In this document: positions 34,713 through 49,472 of the stretch, piece after piece
Position numbering within the stretch: position 1 is the first letter of the stretch
Layout: every line of letters begins with the position of its first letter
Origin: Azolla caroliniana
Lineage: Eukaryota; Polypodiophyta
Assembly (NCBI GenBank): GCA_043228905.1
Contig: JBHGNT010000017.1
Span: 18,662,001 to 18,726,000, forward strand
Reading direction: 5' to 3'
DNA length: 64,000 nt
Notes under the pieces: generated by a model
The model's input: only the letters and a program-made list of their open reading frames with translations
Told to the model about the DNA's origin: nothing
Database searches by the model: none
Made by a program: the position numbers and the translations under genes

Positions 34713-34816
34713 GTAAAATAAGAAAATATATATGAAGTAATATAGAGGGTTCATTCCAATGGCATTTAGTAAATTAAGAAAACATATATGAAGTACATAA
34801 TACAAAGGGGAAAGTT

Positions 34817-34857
34817 GGGCTTTGAACCCAAGAATCAGGGTTAACCACTAGAGTAAC
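34817..34857 (-). mobile_element. Possible second tRNA-like SINE head (minus)
   Basis: On the minus strand GTTACTCTAGTGGTTAACC followed by TTGGGTTCAAAGCCC resembles A-box and B-box sequences of a SINE, with shorter spacing than usual. Weak support. Confidence 0.3.
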
Positions 34858-35085
34858 TATTATGCAACTAAATGTAGAATTTGATAGCATGTTAAGCAAG
34901 ATGAGGGGATGACTACAATGATAATAACACTACTAATCAAAAGGTAATCTATGATGTAATAAACTATAAGCAACACTTTATGCAAGAGGGAGGACTTGGT
35001 TTACATAGGATTGTTATGCAACTAAGTATAGAATTTGGAAGCATATTAATCAAGATGAGGGAATGACTACAATGATGATGATATT
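34858..35085. repeat. Direct duplication, ~153 bp apart
   Basis: The block ATGCAACTAA.T.TAGAATTTG..AGCAT.TTAA.CAAGATGAGGG.ATGACTACAATGAT occurs at about 34862 and again at about 35015 with few mismatches. Confidence 0.8.
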
Positions 35086-35099
35086 GATTTCTCCTCCAA

Positions 35100-35950
35100 T
35101 ATATATGCTCACAAATCCATAGCAAACCTCTTTCCCTACTTCCAAGCGCTAACTAGCACCCTCATTCCATGATCCATCTATAACTAGAGGGAACCTCAGG
35201 CCCTAGGTTTTTAAAACTTCTATAGTTTTAAGTGGCTTAGTATTGTACCCAATGCATGATATATCATTATTTTGATTCTCACACGGATTACCTTTGTTTA
35301 GAGACAATGACACTCAATTTACTATGCATTCAAATGTTTTCCAATGCACTCATAAGTTTTTGCACGTCTTCTAAAGTATTTGCTAAAAATACCACATCAT
35401 TTTCTTATATTAAAACCATGATAGTTACATTCCAAGGGTAAACACTTCAATGTCTTCTTATTTTACAAAGTTGTCAACAAATTATTCCAACTCATCAATG
35501 CATAAACCAAAGAGAGTTGATAGGGGTGGGCATCCTTGCTAACACTAATAACAATAGTGAAATAAACTGGAAATATATTTCCCATGCATAAGCCACAAGT
35601 TACAACCCACCATACCAAAAACCTTTTTGAAACGTATAGAAATTGGAAGTTCGGTGAATAGCATTCAAAGCAAAGATAATATTGGATGTTAGGTGATAGA
35701 ATGATTTGATTGTTTGGATTGTCAATGCTATCTTCATGTAAGTGGCATGATAACATCATGTATGATCATGGAAGTCTTGATTGAGATTAACTATTCGAAA
35801 TTTCCTCTGCACTTTTGAATAAGTCATGATATCAACAACATATACTAGGTAAAAGCTTTAAACCTAATATTTAAAATAAATGCACAAAATAACAACAAAA
35901 ATATTTCCTGTCATTAAAAACAATTTATTATTTAATGTTATGTATGGGAG
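35100..35950. other. Intergenic, no gene
   Basis: AT-rich, no coding signature, no terminal repeats seen by eye. Confidence 0.5.
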
Positions 35951-36211
35951 CATAGTATGAACCATATGTACCATACGTGCATTTGCAGTCGTGTATGTTG
36001 CAATCATTCAAGTATGGTAAACACCCTTGAAGTATGGTAAATGCCATACTTTTGTGATCAATATTTATTATAGGGTAAAATTTCTTTTAAGGTAAGAAAG
36101 TTAAGGTAAAAAAATTTTAAAAACATAAATATGGTTTCATAACATACACATTTGTTTGCATGCGTATGAAAAAGAATGTTTGCAATTGCATTCGCGAAGT
36201 TACTTACTATG
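35951..36211. mobile_element. hAT-type MITE 2
   Basis: 261 bp, begins CATAGTATGAACCATA and ends TTACTTACTATG. The 8-bp flanks are TATGGGAG and TATGGAGT, an imperfect duplication. The interior matches MITE 1: AGTATGGTAAACACCCTTGAAGTATGG and GGTAAGAAAGTTAAGGTAAAAA. No ORF. Confidence 0.82.
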
Positions 36212-37560
36212 TATGGAGTATTGATGAAGTAACAAAAATCAGTACACTACACAAAACAAACATTAGAACAATTGTTTGGTATTGCGTACATGTATGACTT
36301 CAAACCTTTAGTTTCTCCACAATCCCATATCATATATGATTGTTCCCGTATATGTAAACATGAATGACACATCTTACTGATAGATAGATAAATCACTTTC
36401 AAGAGGACTAAATCGCCTACATACTTCAATATTTGTCTTACAATATAAACAAAACAACAAATGTTGCAATGATGGGTTCCAATGTGATGGGAGCATCATT
36501 GCTTGGAACTTGGGGCGTATTTCACTTGTTTGCAAAAGCTCTCCATATTTTCATCATATCTAAGTTTTCATTATGTTATCCAAGCAAGTGCATATTGATA
36601 TTTTATCCTTAAGATATGGTTTTACAACTTCACTTCTACAAACCTTGAGCTGAAAACTATAGGATTAACTATTATGCAATGCTAACTAGTAAAGTGATAT
36701 ATGCTTGGCAAGCAACTATTCTTTTTATGTCCATTGTTTGTGGATCATTCCATGGTTGAGGATGGCAAAATGCCTCAAAATCCCTAATTTGAGATGGGAA
36801 TCTAGTTTGTTTATCATATTCTTTAGATATATATTGATTGTTCAAAAAGGTCGTTGCATGTTTCCTTTAAACATAAACTAGATGCTTAGCTTTTGGGTGT
36901 ATTCATTTTTATTGGACATATTAAAATGTTTATTGCGGATGTGTGACATGGATGAAAGATGTAGGCCTTCAAGCCTCTTTGTCTTGTTGATGCCGCAAAT
37001 GTGAAGCTAGTTTTTGAAAGTTTGAGAATATGCATCCAAGGGCCTTTTTGGCTTCTATCTAGAAAAATGTGTGAGCTAGATTTGGCAAGCAAATAATGAG
37101 GGATGGTAAAGGTTGAAATTTGGGGCAAAAAAGTTGAAGAAACTTGAAATTTGTCAAAACGTTTTTGGTAATGTGTCATGATTGAGTTAATGAATTTTTT
37201 CATAACAAATATAATGGTCCATCGATACTATAATTTAGCCATTAAATGTTCTTGAATATATATCCATCTATATATTTATATACATATATGAAGTGGAGTT
37301 GTCATGCACTAACTCGAAAAGGAACAAAACTTAACACGCTTAATGCTAGTACCAAATTAACCAAGTGCCGGTGGTGGAGGTTTTAAAGACCATCATTGTC
37401 ATGAAAAGTTACATGTATGGATTAGGGTTTCCTTAAAAACAAAACAAAAAATGTCATTGTTATTTTGTCGTATTAGTAAAATTAGAGATGATGGTGAACC
37501 ATATTGACTTGAGGATGGGCTCTTGCTTCCAATATTGGTTGGTAGTGTTTGACCATAACA
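36212..37560. other. Intergenic upstream of the peroxidase gene
   Basis: AT-rich, without a recognisable gene or repeat. Confidence 0.5.
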
Positions 37561-37571
37561 TGTGAACATGT

Positions 37572-37579
37572 TATAAAAA
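37572..37579 (+). promoter_or_regulatory. TATA box of the peroxidase gene
   Basis: TATAAAAA lies 96 bp upstream of the ATG at 37668, a normal plant distance allowing a ~60-nt 5' UTR. Confidence 0.65.
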
Positions 37580-37667
37580 GGAAGGAGTTCATGTGAGACA
37601 AATACCAACACTCACTTTGAGTAATATAGATCCTAGGTTAAAATCCATCGTTACTCTATATTGGTAG

Positions 37668-40463
<2,796 letters not shown>

Positions 40464-40513
40464 TACTCGTTAACAATCATATACTTTATTTGCATAAATA
40501 TGTCAACAATAAA

Positions 40514-41520
40514 ACTTGGACACTTTCATTAGAACTACTTTTTGGCATATAAGGGGATTAAAGAGAAGTGTAATAAGAGCTACAAATGTAATTTAATGCT
40601 TCAACTTCATTGTAAGTATTCGACTTTTAAAGGGCAAACCTATTTTATAGAAGAACTATCAAGGTTGATGTTGCACTTGTTATTTTATAGAAGAACTATT
40701 GATGTTGATGTTGCAAAAATTAGTTTGAGTAGAAAAGTGTAAATATGCATGAACTCAAATGAAAAGTATGCAATAACGAACAAAACCAAAACCCAATGCT
40801 CAAGACATAATCCACAAACTTGAATTTTGGAACAACAAGATCAACCCGTACACCATTGTCCTTATATATTTTAATTTTGATGCAATGACCTCATGATCTA
40901 TGCATAATAATTTGTGGCAATGTAACAAAATATGTAATATGACATACAAAGGAAACTTGAAACAATGACAATGTGCTTCAACATGTGATGTGTTGTTATC
41001 CTTATAAACTTTGAACCAAATCCACTATTGAATGCTCGATTAGATATGAATTCCATTTTGTATGAATGTATGAGAAGTGCATTTCAAGATGCAAATAAAA
41101 CAACAATAAAACTATAAAGTCTTCAAATTTTAGTTGTATTACGAGCATAATTGTAATCGTAGTGGTGGGCTAGGAATGAAGGGTGAGGATTGAATTATTT
41201 CAATCTTATGATGATAGATAATTTTAGAGAGTTTCATCACTTTCACCTCTTTTTATATAAAAAAAGAAACCAAGTATAAAACATTCAAGGGCCTAGGATT
41301 CGGGCATATATAAGAAGGCTAATTATCTTTGTGGGCGGGAGCTCTTTTCTTTATTGTTTTAGATAGAGACTCTAATTGTGTACCTTCATAATTGTTGCCT
41401 CCTTCTCCTTCAAACCCAAGGTATGGTCCATGTTCGTACTTGGTGGTATGGGTGTCACGATATAGTGACATAGAATACATAGTTGGTGAGGATTGAGCCT
41501 GCAAACTCACGTCAACAAGA
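40514..41520. other. Intergenic, no gene
   Basis: AT-rich. A short duplication ATTTTATAGAAGAACTAT(C/T) occurs near 40642 and 40682. No gene recognised. Confidence 0.5.
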
Positions 41521-41553
41521 TGTCACGCTATCTGCTTGATCTAGAAATAACTG

Positions 41554-41629
41554 TTCTAGAAGGTTCTAGAGGTTCTAGAATATTCTCCAGAATATTCTAA
41601 TGCATGCACTTCAGCTCATAGTATAAATA
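41554..41629 (+). promoter_or_regulatory. Heat-shock-element cluster followed by TATA box
   Basis: From 41554 to 41600, alternating TTC and GAA blocks (TTCTAGAAGGTTCTAGAGG, then TTCTAGAATATTC, CCAGAATATTC) match the nTTCnnGAAn heat-shock element several times over. TATAAATA follows at 41622-41629, about 25 bp from the cluster. No host ORF follows; the chromovirus starts at 41913. It could be an orphan promoter or part of an old LTR. Confidence 0.6.
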
Positions 41630-41912
41630 CTTATAATGTCCAATTCAACACCAATCATTGACACATCAATCTAGTATTCTCATTTTATGCTATATTGTTC
41701 CTTGACCTTCATATTTGTCTTCATGCTCTCCAGTTAATCCTAGCTTCTTAAGCTCATACTCTTGTCAGTCACAACTTCTAGAGTTCCTAGCCTCTTCACT
41801 TCTAGTTCCACGTTCGTAGCCACGTCATCTGTGCTCCATCATAGTCCATGGTTGGTGTGTTCGTGACAATTTCAATCCCTTCCACTAGAGGCATCATACC
41901 ATCGTCGTCACC

Positions 41913-42307
41913 TATAATAACCAAGACCATTAATCCTAAAATAAAGACATAAATGACACAAGCATACTGAAAATACACGTTACCACCCATCCGCCCCCGC
42001 GCCAGAGTCGACAACACAGACGAGGAATCCCGATCTATCCCAAACCAGCCAGGATCTCCACGTCAAGAGCTTGGTGGATGACTAGTCCACGTCAAAGAGA
42101 GCTTCGTCAGAATCATTCATGGGCCCCACCCTGACTAAGGAGATTATCCCCTATTTATAGGACCTAGGCCATCTAATGACATCGACTTGACCAATCATGT
42201 GTGGGGTACCCAATGACACACATTAGGTCAGTCCAATAAAGCCGACGACTAAGATATTACAGTATGATAGCCCCCAAATAAGCACATCTAAACCAATGAA
42301 CATTACA
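41913..42307 (-). repeat. 3' LTR of the chromovirus
   Basis: Plus-strand ends TATAATAACC..CATTACA; the first two bases have changed from TG to TA. It aligns without gaps to 48179-48573. Confidence 0.93.
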
Positions 42308-42323
42308 TACTCCCCCCCTCCGT

Positions 42324-45300
42324 TTAATTGCATTCTTGCAATGGGAAGTTAGGAAAATGTTTGTGTAATGTCTCTTCAGTTTCCCACGTGCTGTCTTCTT
42401 CCAATCTATCCTTCCACTTAACCTTATAGCGATGAACAACCTTTGACCTTAGGTTTCTCGACCTATGGTCGAGGATTCTCTCAGGTTCATGTGGAGCAAA
42501 ATGATCATCCTCCAATGTCGATAAATTAGACGGTGATGGAAGGCAAATCCAAATGATAAGCATTGGGACCTATACATTTTAAAACTTTATATGGTCCACA
42601 ATACCGTGGGGCTAATTTTGCACATGGTCCTGTTCTCAATGTTTCTGAGTCCTTAGGAACCCGTTGAAAAACCTATTGTCCTACATGGAATTCCCTTGGT
42701 TTTCTATCATGATTCGCATAAAAGACAATTCTGTCCTATGCCATCCCAAGGTTTTCTTCTGTTAATTTACGTGCTTCAAGCATATCAAAGAGAAAATTCT
42801 TCATACTATCCAAAGTATGCGAATCAAATGAAACATCAACAGGAGGATGTGGCGTATAACCATACATCAACATGAACAAACTGTATTTTGTTGATGTATG
42901 CTTAGCGCTATTGTAGGCAAATTCCACCATAGGAAGGTAAGTCTCCCATAATGAGGGTTTTTGCGCTACATATGCTCTCAACATATCCTCTAATATTTGA
43001 TTCACTCTCTCAGTCTGCCCATTTGATTGAGGATGATCAGAAGAATTGAGACTCAAGGTTGTTCGCAGTTTCTGCATAACTTCTGACCAAAATGTACTTG
43101 TAAACTTGGAGTCTCGATCACTTACAATCTCCATCGGTAGACCATATAAGCTATAAAGATGTTTAATAAACTTAATAGCCAATTGCTTTGCGGTAATTGT
43201 GGATTTTGTTGGGATGAATCTTGCCATGTTGGTAAGCCGATCAACAACCACCCAAATGGCATTATTTTCCTCAACGGAACGAGGTAATCCAACTATGAAA
43301 TCCATGGATATACTTTGCCACTTTTCAGCTGGAATATAGAGAGGTTGCAATAAGCCAACTTTTTTCTGTCGCTCGACCTTAATGACGTGACATTGTGGAC
43401 AATGTATAACATAGGACTCTACCTCAGGTTTCATTTTTGGATAGAAAAACCTAGCTTTAATCAAAGCTAATGTTCTTTGCACACCTGGATGTCTAGTAGA
43501 AGGGGCATCATGACATTCATACATAATTTTATTCTTGATGTCCTTTATGTGTGGTATGCAAACCTTACTATTGTGGTACAATAACCCATTCGCAACATAG
43601 TAAAGGTTCTTCGAGGTAGACGTGGTTCCATAATCGACGTCAATAGTTGTTTCAACTCTCTACTAGAACTTGGAAAATGTTCTGTCATCAAGGTATTTTT
43701 GTTTACCTTGGATCAAATCAAATAAGTCGTCATTAAATTCTACGAAACTTAGGGCATTAATTTCTAGAATACGACTCAGGGCATTTGCAACGGAATTCAA
43801 AACCCCTTTTCGATATATAATTTCGAAATCGAAGTCTTGCATCAACTCCGCCCATCTTGCCTTTCGACCCTCAAAATTCTTTTGAGAGAGGAAGTATTGC
43901 AAGGATTTGTGGTCCATTAAAACAGTAAATTTACTACCATACAAATAATGTCACCATTTTTTTAAGCCATAAATGATAGCAAATAATTCTTTTTCTTGAA
44001 CCTAGTAATTTCTTTGGGCCGAATCCAATTTTTTGCTTTCAAAAGCAATTGGTCTCCCAATTTCAAATAATGTAGCCCCAATAACATAATCACTTGCATC
44101 CGTCTCAACTAGAAATGTTTGATTAGGATCAGGTATAGCTAAAGTAGGTGCATTCACAATTAATGATTTCCACTTATTGAAGGTTTCTTCAAGAGAGGCA
44201 TTCCACTCAATAGGTTTAGTGGACTTTCTTGTAATACCCTTCAATAGGTCTGTAAATGGTGTAGTGTAGGATGAATGGTTTTGAAGAGATATTCTTAGGA
44301 ATCCAAAAATCCTAAGAAAGATTGTAGATCCTTAACATTTGAAGGTCATGGCCAATTTAATATCGCTTCTATCTTAGTTTTATCGATAGACACACCCGAC
44401 CTAGATATGTGATGTCCAAGATACGTAACTGCCTTTTGGAAGAAATCACATTTAGATAGTTTGGCAAATAACTTGTATTCACGAAGCTTGTCCAAAACTC
44501 TTTGGACATGACACACATGATCCTCAAATGTGTTACTATATACCATGATGTCATCAAGGAATACGACCACGAAATCGCCTAGCTGATCTCTGAATATATC
44601 ATTCATCAATTGTTGGAATGTGGCTGGAGCATTAGTCAACCCAAATGGTAGAACCCGAAACTCATAATGACCATAACGAGTTTAGAAAGTTGTTTTGGAA
44701 ACATCTTCTTTCGAAACCCCGATTTGATGATAGCCAGTGCGCAAGTCTATCTTAGTAAAATATCTTGCGCTTTGGAGTCTATCTATCAAGTCATCAAAAC
44801 GAAGCAAAACGTAGGAATTGTGAATGGTGAGTTTATTCAAACCCTTGTAATTTAGACACCTTCGCTAAGTTCTATCTTTCTTCTTGGCCAAGATGACGGG
44901 AGCTCCCCATGGTGATTTGTTGTACCGGATGTGTCCCATTCTCAAGTATTCCTTGATTTGTCGGGCAATTTCATCCTCTTCGGTTTGACGCAACCGATAA
45001 GGGGGTATGCTCACAGGTTTAGCGCTTGGAACCAAGTTTATCTTATGATCTATAAACCTAGAAGGAGGTAGTCCTTGAGGTAACTTATCCCGGAATATCT
45101 CCTTAAATTGCGACAAGATGTCACGCAGAGCATCTTTCTCAAAATCATCCAATGAACTCTTATCTACAAATTGATACAGAGGATCATTGGGCTATAATAT
45201 ACACGCATAAAATTGTGCATCAACATTTCGATCATAAGTATAAAGATGATTAATAGACATTAAATTTTTTATCGCAATCCCCTAAATAAAAACTTGTTGG

Positions 45301-46640
45301 TTATTATTTCCTTCAAAAGAAATAGAATGATTCAACCAATCGATATCAAGACTATGTCTATTATAAAACCATAAGTAACCAAGAACTACATCTATCGTTC
45401 GTAAACGCATTACATGAAAAGCCAACTTTTCAGTGTAGTTATTTATTACTAGGGGTACACCATGTGCAATTAATGAATGCCTTTGGACATGGCCTCCCGC
45501 AGTAAGGACTTTGTAGTCGTGGTCACTTTTGGTTATTTTTATTCGTAACATCTGCACCATATTAGAGTCAAGAAAATTATGAGTGCTACCACAATCAAAT
45601 AGTATAGTTACACTTTGATTGTGGATAGTCCCATAAGTTTTAAGTAAATCGTGCACGGTCCAAGAATATATTTTTGTAATGCAATAGAACTAACGAAATT
45701 CAAAAACATACTTGGATTATTGGAAGTTGATGGCTTTCTTTGCGGATTGTTGGAGTTACCGCTCTCTTTTCTCTACCTACACTCGTTGGCTTTATGCCTA
45801 GGCTTCTTACAAAAGCTACAGATTATTACCCGCCTTTTTGCATTGTCGCTTTGACCTATCGGAGAAGGTTGGTATCTACGTTTTCCGACTCTTTTGGTTG
45901 GTAACGAGCTTTTGTGTCAAATAGAATGTGGGCACGTTCCATCGCTTCTCCCAAAGTATTGGGTTGATGAGCGTGGATCTCATAATGAAAATCTTTATTG
46001 TGGAAACTATTAATATATAATCCTATCAGTATTCCCTCATTAGAAGCCATACTGATTGATTTGGTCAATAGTCCTGCCCTTATCAGACAAGTGACACATA
46101 TCTTGTATCACTTGGGAAGTCATCTTGGGACGGACAAATTGCATCTTGAGAGTCTTTTCAAATGCCTCCCATGTTCCCGGTTTTCTATCCAACCACTCCC
46201 ACCAAGAGTTTGCGGCACCGATCATCTCACGAACCGCCATATCGATCTTTTCAAAGTGATTTTGAATATTATCGAGACAAAAGTGAGCATTCCATCCGTT
46301 TATCCAACTGCTCACAAACTTGTGGTTGCGTTGCTTATCCCTTCTCGAGAACTGTTGAGGAGTAAATGAAGGCTTCTTCATATTGCTTGATGTGGAAGTG
46401 TGTGCCTTTAACTCCAAAATTTGTTGTTGAAGGTTTTCAAACTTATGCCTATTGGCATCAAGAAGCCCTTCAAGTTTGGAGGAGAACACAGTTGTGACCA
46501 TTGTTATTGACTTGACAATATCGTCTTGCATTTTACGGAAATCATCCCTCGTGAAGAATTTGATATCGTCGTTAATATCCTCATCACGGACCAGAGATAT
46601 TGGTCAATTGTCCTCATCTCGTATCAGAGAAATTGGATGA
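42324..46640 (-). pseudogene. gag-pol of the chromovirus with C-terminal chromodomain, many lesions
   Basis: Pieces from 5' to 3' on the minus strand: GAG 46531-45856 (WINGWNAHF, MGAANSWWEWL-like core); protease 45656-45282 with DCGSTHNF; RT 45152-44346 with KINLVPSAKPVSIPPYR, YNKSPWGAPVILAKKKD and catalytic FLDDIMVYS; RNase H 44244-43663 with LVETDASDYVIGATL; integrase 43581-42736 with CPQC, SMDFIVGLP, VSDRDSKF and NGQTERVNQ (D,D,E all kept); chromodomain 42563-42324 with VKWKDRLEEDSTWE. Frames change at least five times and stops intervene, so no functional polyprotein is possible. Confidence 0.92.
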
Positions 46641-46749
46641 CCTTGACGTGTGGGAGATGTGGGATGTGTCGAAAAAATTCGATGGTTAGGAGATGTGTGA
46701 TGTGCAGAATTGTGAGAGGAGAAGCCATGAAAAATAAGGAGAGTTGATA

Positions 46750-48161
46750 GATTAAAGAAATAAGTATACTAAAGTCTAAAGTACTAAAGTGTTATAAAAG
46801 ACTTTAGAATTTGGATGAGGAAGTGAAGAGTGATAGATCATGAGAGAGTGGGTATATACTTATATTAATATACCCGCTTTTCTTAAGTCGGTGAGTAATA
46901 AAGATTCCCATAGATATGTCCAATTTAGGCATTTATCCCCTTTTCATCTATAGGGATTCCTAGATTAGACATTAGGAGCAATACCTTCCCTTTTAGGAAG
47001 TCACTGAGAAATAGTTGCTCACCACCTCTCTAAGGTTAATCTCTTCAATGCTTCCAAACTAGGAAATTCTCCCTTTTTAGTTATGAGAATTCCTAGTCTA
47101 GATTTTAAAGATAAACATCCCCTTTTTGGAAGTCGGTGGGGATAGTAGGTGACTTCCTTGAGAATCACTGTACTAACCAAACGATGATGATCATCCCAAT
47201 AATGATGATCTCTTCACTCATCATCCCAATATTCTTCCTATCCATCTCATACTCATGATCCCCTCTCAAACATTAATTTCTTCTCTTATCTCTCTCCTTC
47301 GTATCGATTAATAAATGATGATGATCTCATCCATATAATTATATTATCATCCTTATAATCAACTATATAATCATCCATATAATCCATCCATAAACACTAA
47401 TGATCTATGTTTTATCCATCCATCATCGCATAATCAACACACACCCGTGGTGATGGATGATTGTGGCCATTCAAATAAACCTTAGGGTCGATGATCAATT
47501 GATTATCGACGTTCAACGATCATCACCCTAGTTCTTTTGGCCAATAATAAAATTGATTATCAATGATCATTATCCATATATATGATGATTGTCAATTAAT
47601 TCACTGAAAATTAGATGATCAAACATCACCTATAGAATATTAGGTGGCCGACCTCTAGAGACGTGATCTCCACACGTAAAGCCGCCTCATGGGCATGGCC
47701 ATCAGATGAAGAGGGCTATACGAAAAAATAAATTATAAGTATATTTGTGGTGCTTTTATTTTAATAAATATATATTAAATATCTTAACGTAAAACAAACA
47801 CATAATAATAATAACAATAATTTTATAGATTGTTTTTTTAACCCCTTGATTTTCTTTTGTGCATCAGTGGATAGAACTCAAAGCCTTTTCTTTTAGTTTA
47901 TGACAAGAATCTACTAACCAACCCATCACACAAATCTTGTTGTAATAAGGTCCATGTCAAAACCTTAATATATTTATTATACATAATCCCTACAATACAC
48001 TGCACATCAACACATCACCCCCAAATGGAATCTCCGTGGCGTTTTCAACACTTCCCCAATCCATCATTAAACATACATTAGTACGTAATTTTTTTTTCAT
48101 ATTTTCCCGTACTAAGGCACACAACATGAATCCAATCAAACATTATATTTTTAGGATTAAA
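46750..48161 (-). other. Long leader of the chromovirus
   Basis: About 1.4 kb between PBS and gag with no ORF. Contains ATGATGATCTCATCC-type ATC/GAT repeats around 47180-47620 (TCATC, GATGATC). Confidence 0.6.
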
Positions 48162-48178
48162 ACCGCTTTCATACCATA
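48162..48178 (-). other. Degenerate primer-binding site of the chromovirus
   Basis: Just inside the 5' LTR the minus strand reads TGGTATGAAAGCGG, resembling the tRNA-Met site TGGTATCAGAGC with two changes. Confidence 0.6.
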
Positions 48179-48573
48179 TGTAATAACCAAGATCATTAAT
48201 CCTAAAATAAAGACATAAATGACACAATCATACTGAAAATACGCGTTACCACCCATCTGCCCCCGCGCTAGAGTCGACAACGCAGACGAGGAATCCCGAT
48301 TTGTCCCATACCAGCCACGATCTCCACGTCAGGACCTTGGTAGATGACTAGTCCACATCAAAGAGAGCTTCGTTAGAACCACTCATGGGGCTCCCTCGGA
48401 CTAAGGAGAGTATCCCCTGTTTATAGGACCTAGGCCATGTAATGACATCTACTTGACCAATCATGTGTGGGGTACCCAATGACACACATTAGGTCAGTCC
48501 AATAAAGCCGACGACTCAGATATTACAATCTGATAGCCCCCAAATAAGCATGTCTAAACCAATGAACATTACA
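48179..48573 (-). repeat. 5' LTR of the chromovirus
   Basis: Plus-strand ends TGTAATAACC..CATTACA, 395 bp, with TATTTATAG (minus CTATAAATA) near 48417-48425 as the likely TATA box. Confidence 0.93.
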
Positions 48574-48578
48574 TCACC

Positions 48579-49472
48579 AACTCGTCACCATCGTTTCTTG
48601 TAAAGACATTGTTGTCACCGTTGTTGCTTCTAGAGACACCGTTGTGACTGTCTTTTTTGTAGAGTTACCATCATCAATGTCTTTACTTCCAGAGTTACCG
48701 TCATCAACATCCTTGGTTTTAGAGAAATCTTCATCACAGTCATCGTTGCTTCTAGAAACTCTATCGTCACCATAGTCATAGTTGTTCCTTCCAGAGATGC
48801 TTCCTTATCATCATCGTCTTCACTGCCTCATCTTTAACATCATCATTTTGAGCACCTCTTGTTGCCTACTTTGCCAAACCTTCATTGTCGTCAACATTAC
48901 ATTGCTTGGTCGGTTAGTATCATCATCATTGCCATTGTCATCATCGACAAGTATCATTTTGTATCATGATTTTTGTGAGGACTAATTTCGATCGTTCACC
49001 TTCCCAATTCCGGTGGGTGTTAAAACCGCTCACTTTCCTTGTGGGGATCAAATCATTTCACGCTTGCACTCCATTTTCATTTTGGTCCACATTTCACTTC
49101 ACTTTTCTTTGACGAGGATCGATTTAGATTGCGCACCTTCTAGTTTGGTGGGGGTCACAACTGCTCACTTTCCTAGTGGGGATCGCGTCGGTTTCTCGCT
49201 AGTGCTACCATTTGCGTCGTGTTTTGGGTCAACCTCAACTATTTACCCTCTCATGATAGAACAATTCAAGTTGACCGCTTCGTCTGCACTCCTCTACTTG
49301 TTGGAGTTCTAGCTCCCGATGAGGACCACATGGTCTCTCACGCTCGATCGTGTTCCAATTCCTAGTGCGGGCCTCACATGGTCGCTCACACCCTTGGTGT
49401 TCTTGTTCCCAGTGAGGATCGCAGATGGTCACTCACGCTTGTTTGTACTCTTGTTACCAGTGAGGAGCACAA
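48579..49472. repeat. Degenerate short repeats flanking the chromovirus
   Basis: 48590-48960: loose ~45-60-bp units around TTGTTGCTTCTAGAGACACCGT / TTACTTCCAGAGTTACCGTCATC. 48965-49470: loose ~55-60-bp units around CCAGTGAGGATCGCAGATGGTCACTCACG. The TCATCGTCACC sequence on the left side of the chromovirus belongs to the same tract. No gene. Confidence 0.6.

Larger units (their letters stand above)
41913..48573 (-). mobile_element. Ty3/gypsy chromovirus, full length but decayed
   Basis: Two 395-bp LTRs (41913-42307 and 48179-48573) and a 5-bp duplication TCACC (41908-41912 and 48574-48578) define a 6.66-kb insertion. Minus-strand order GAG, PR, RT, RNase H, INT, chromodomain is diagnostic of chromoviruses, which use the chromodomain to choose insertion sites on marked chromatin. 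The LTRs differ at about 30 positions by eye, so it is old. Confidence 0.95.

Noticed and set aside
41521-41900. Solo LTR beginning TGTCACGCTATC with the heat-shock cluster
   Set aside because: No matching end, no target duplication and no second copy in the window; kept only as a regulatory candidate.
47180-47620. ATC/GAT-rich stretch in the chromovirus leader as a gene or RNA
   Set aside because: Low-complexity repeat without ORF or stable unique fold visible.
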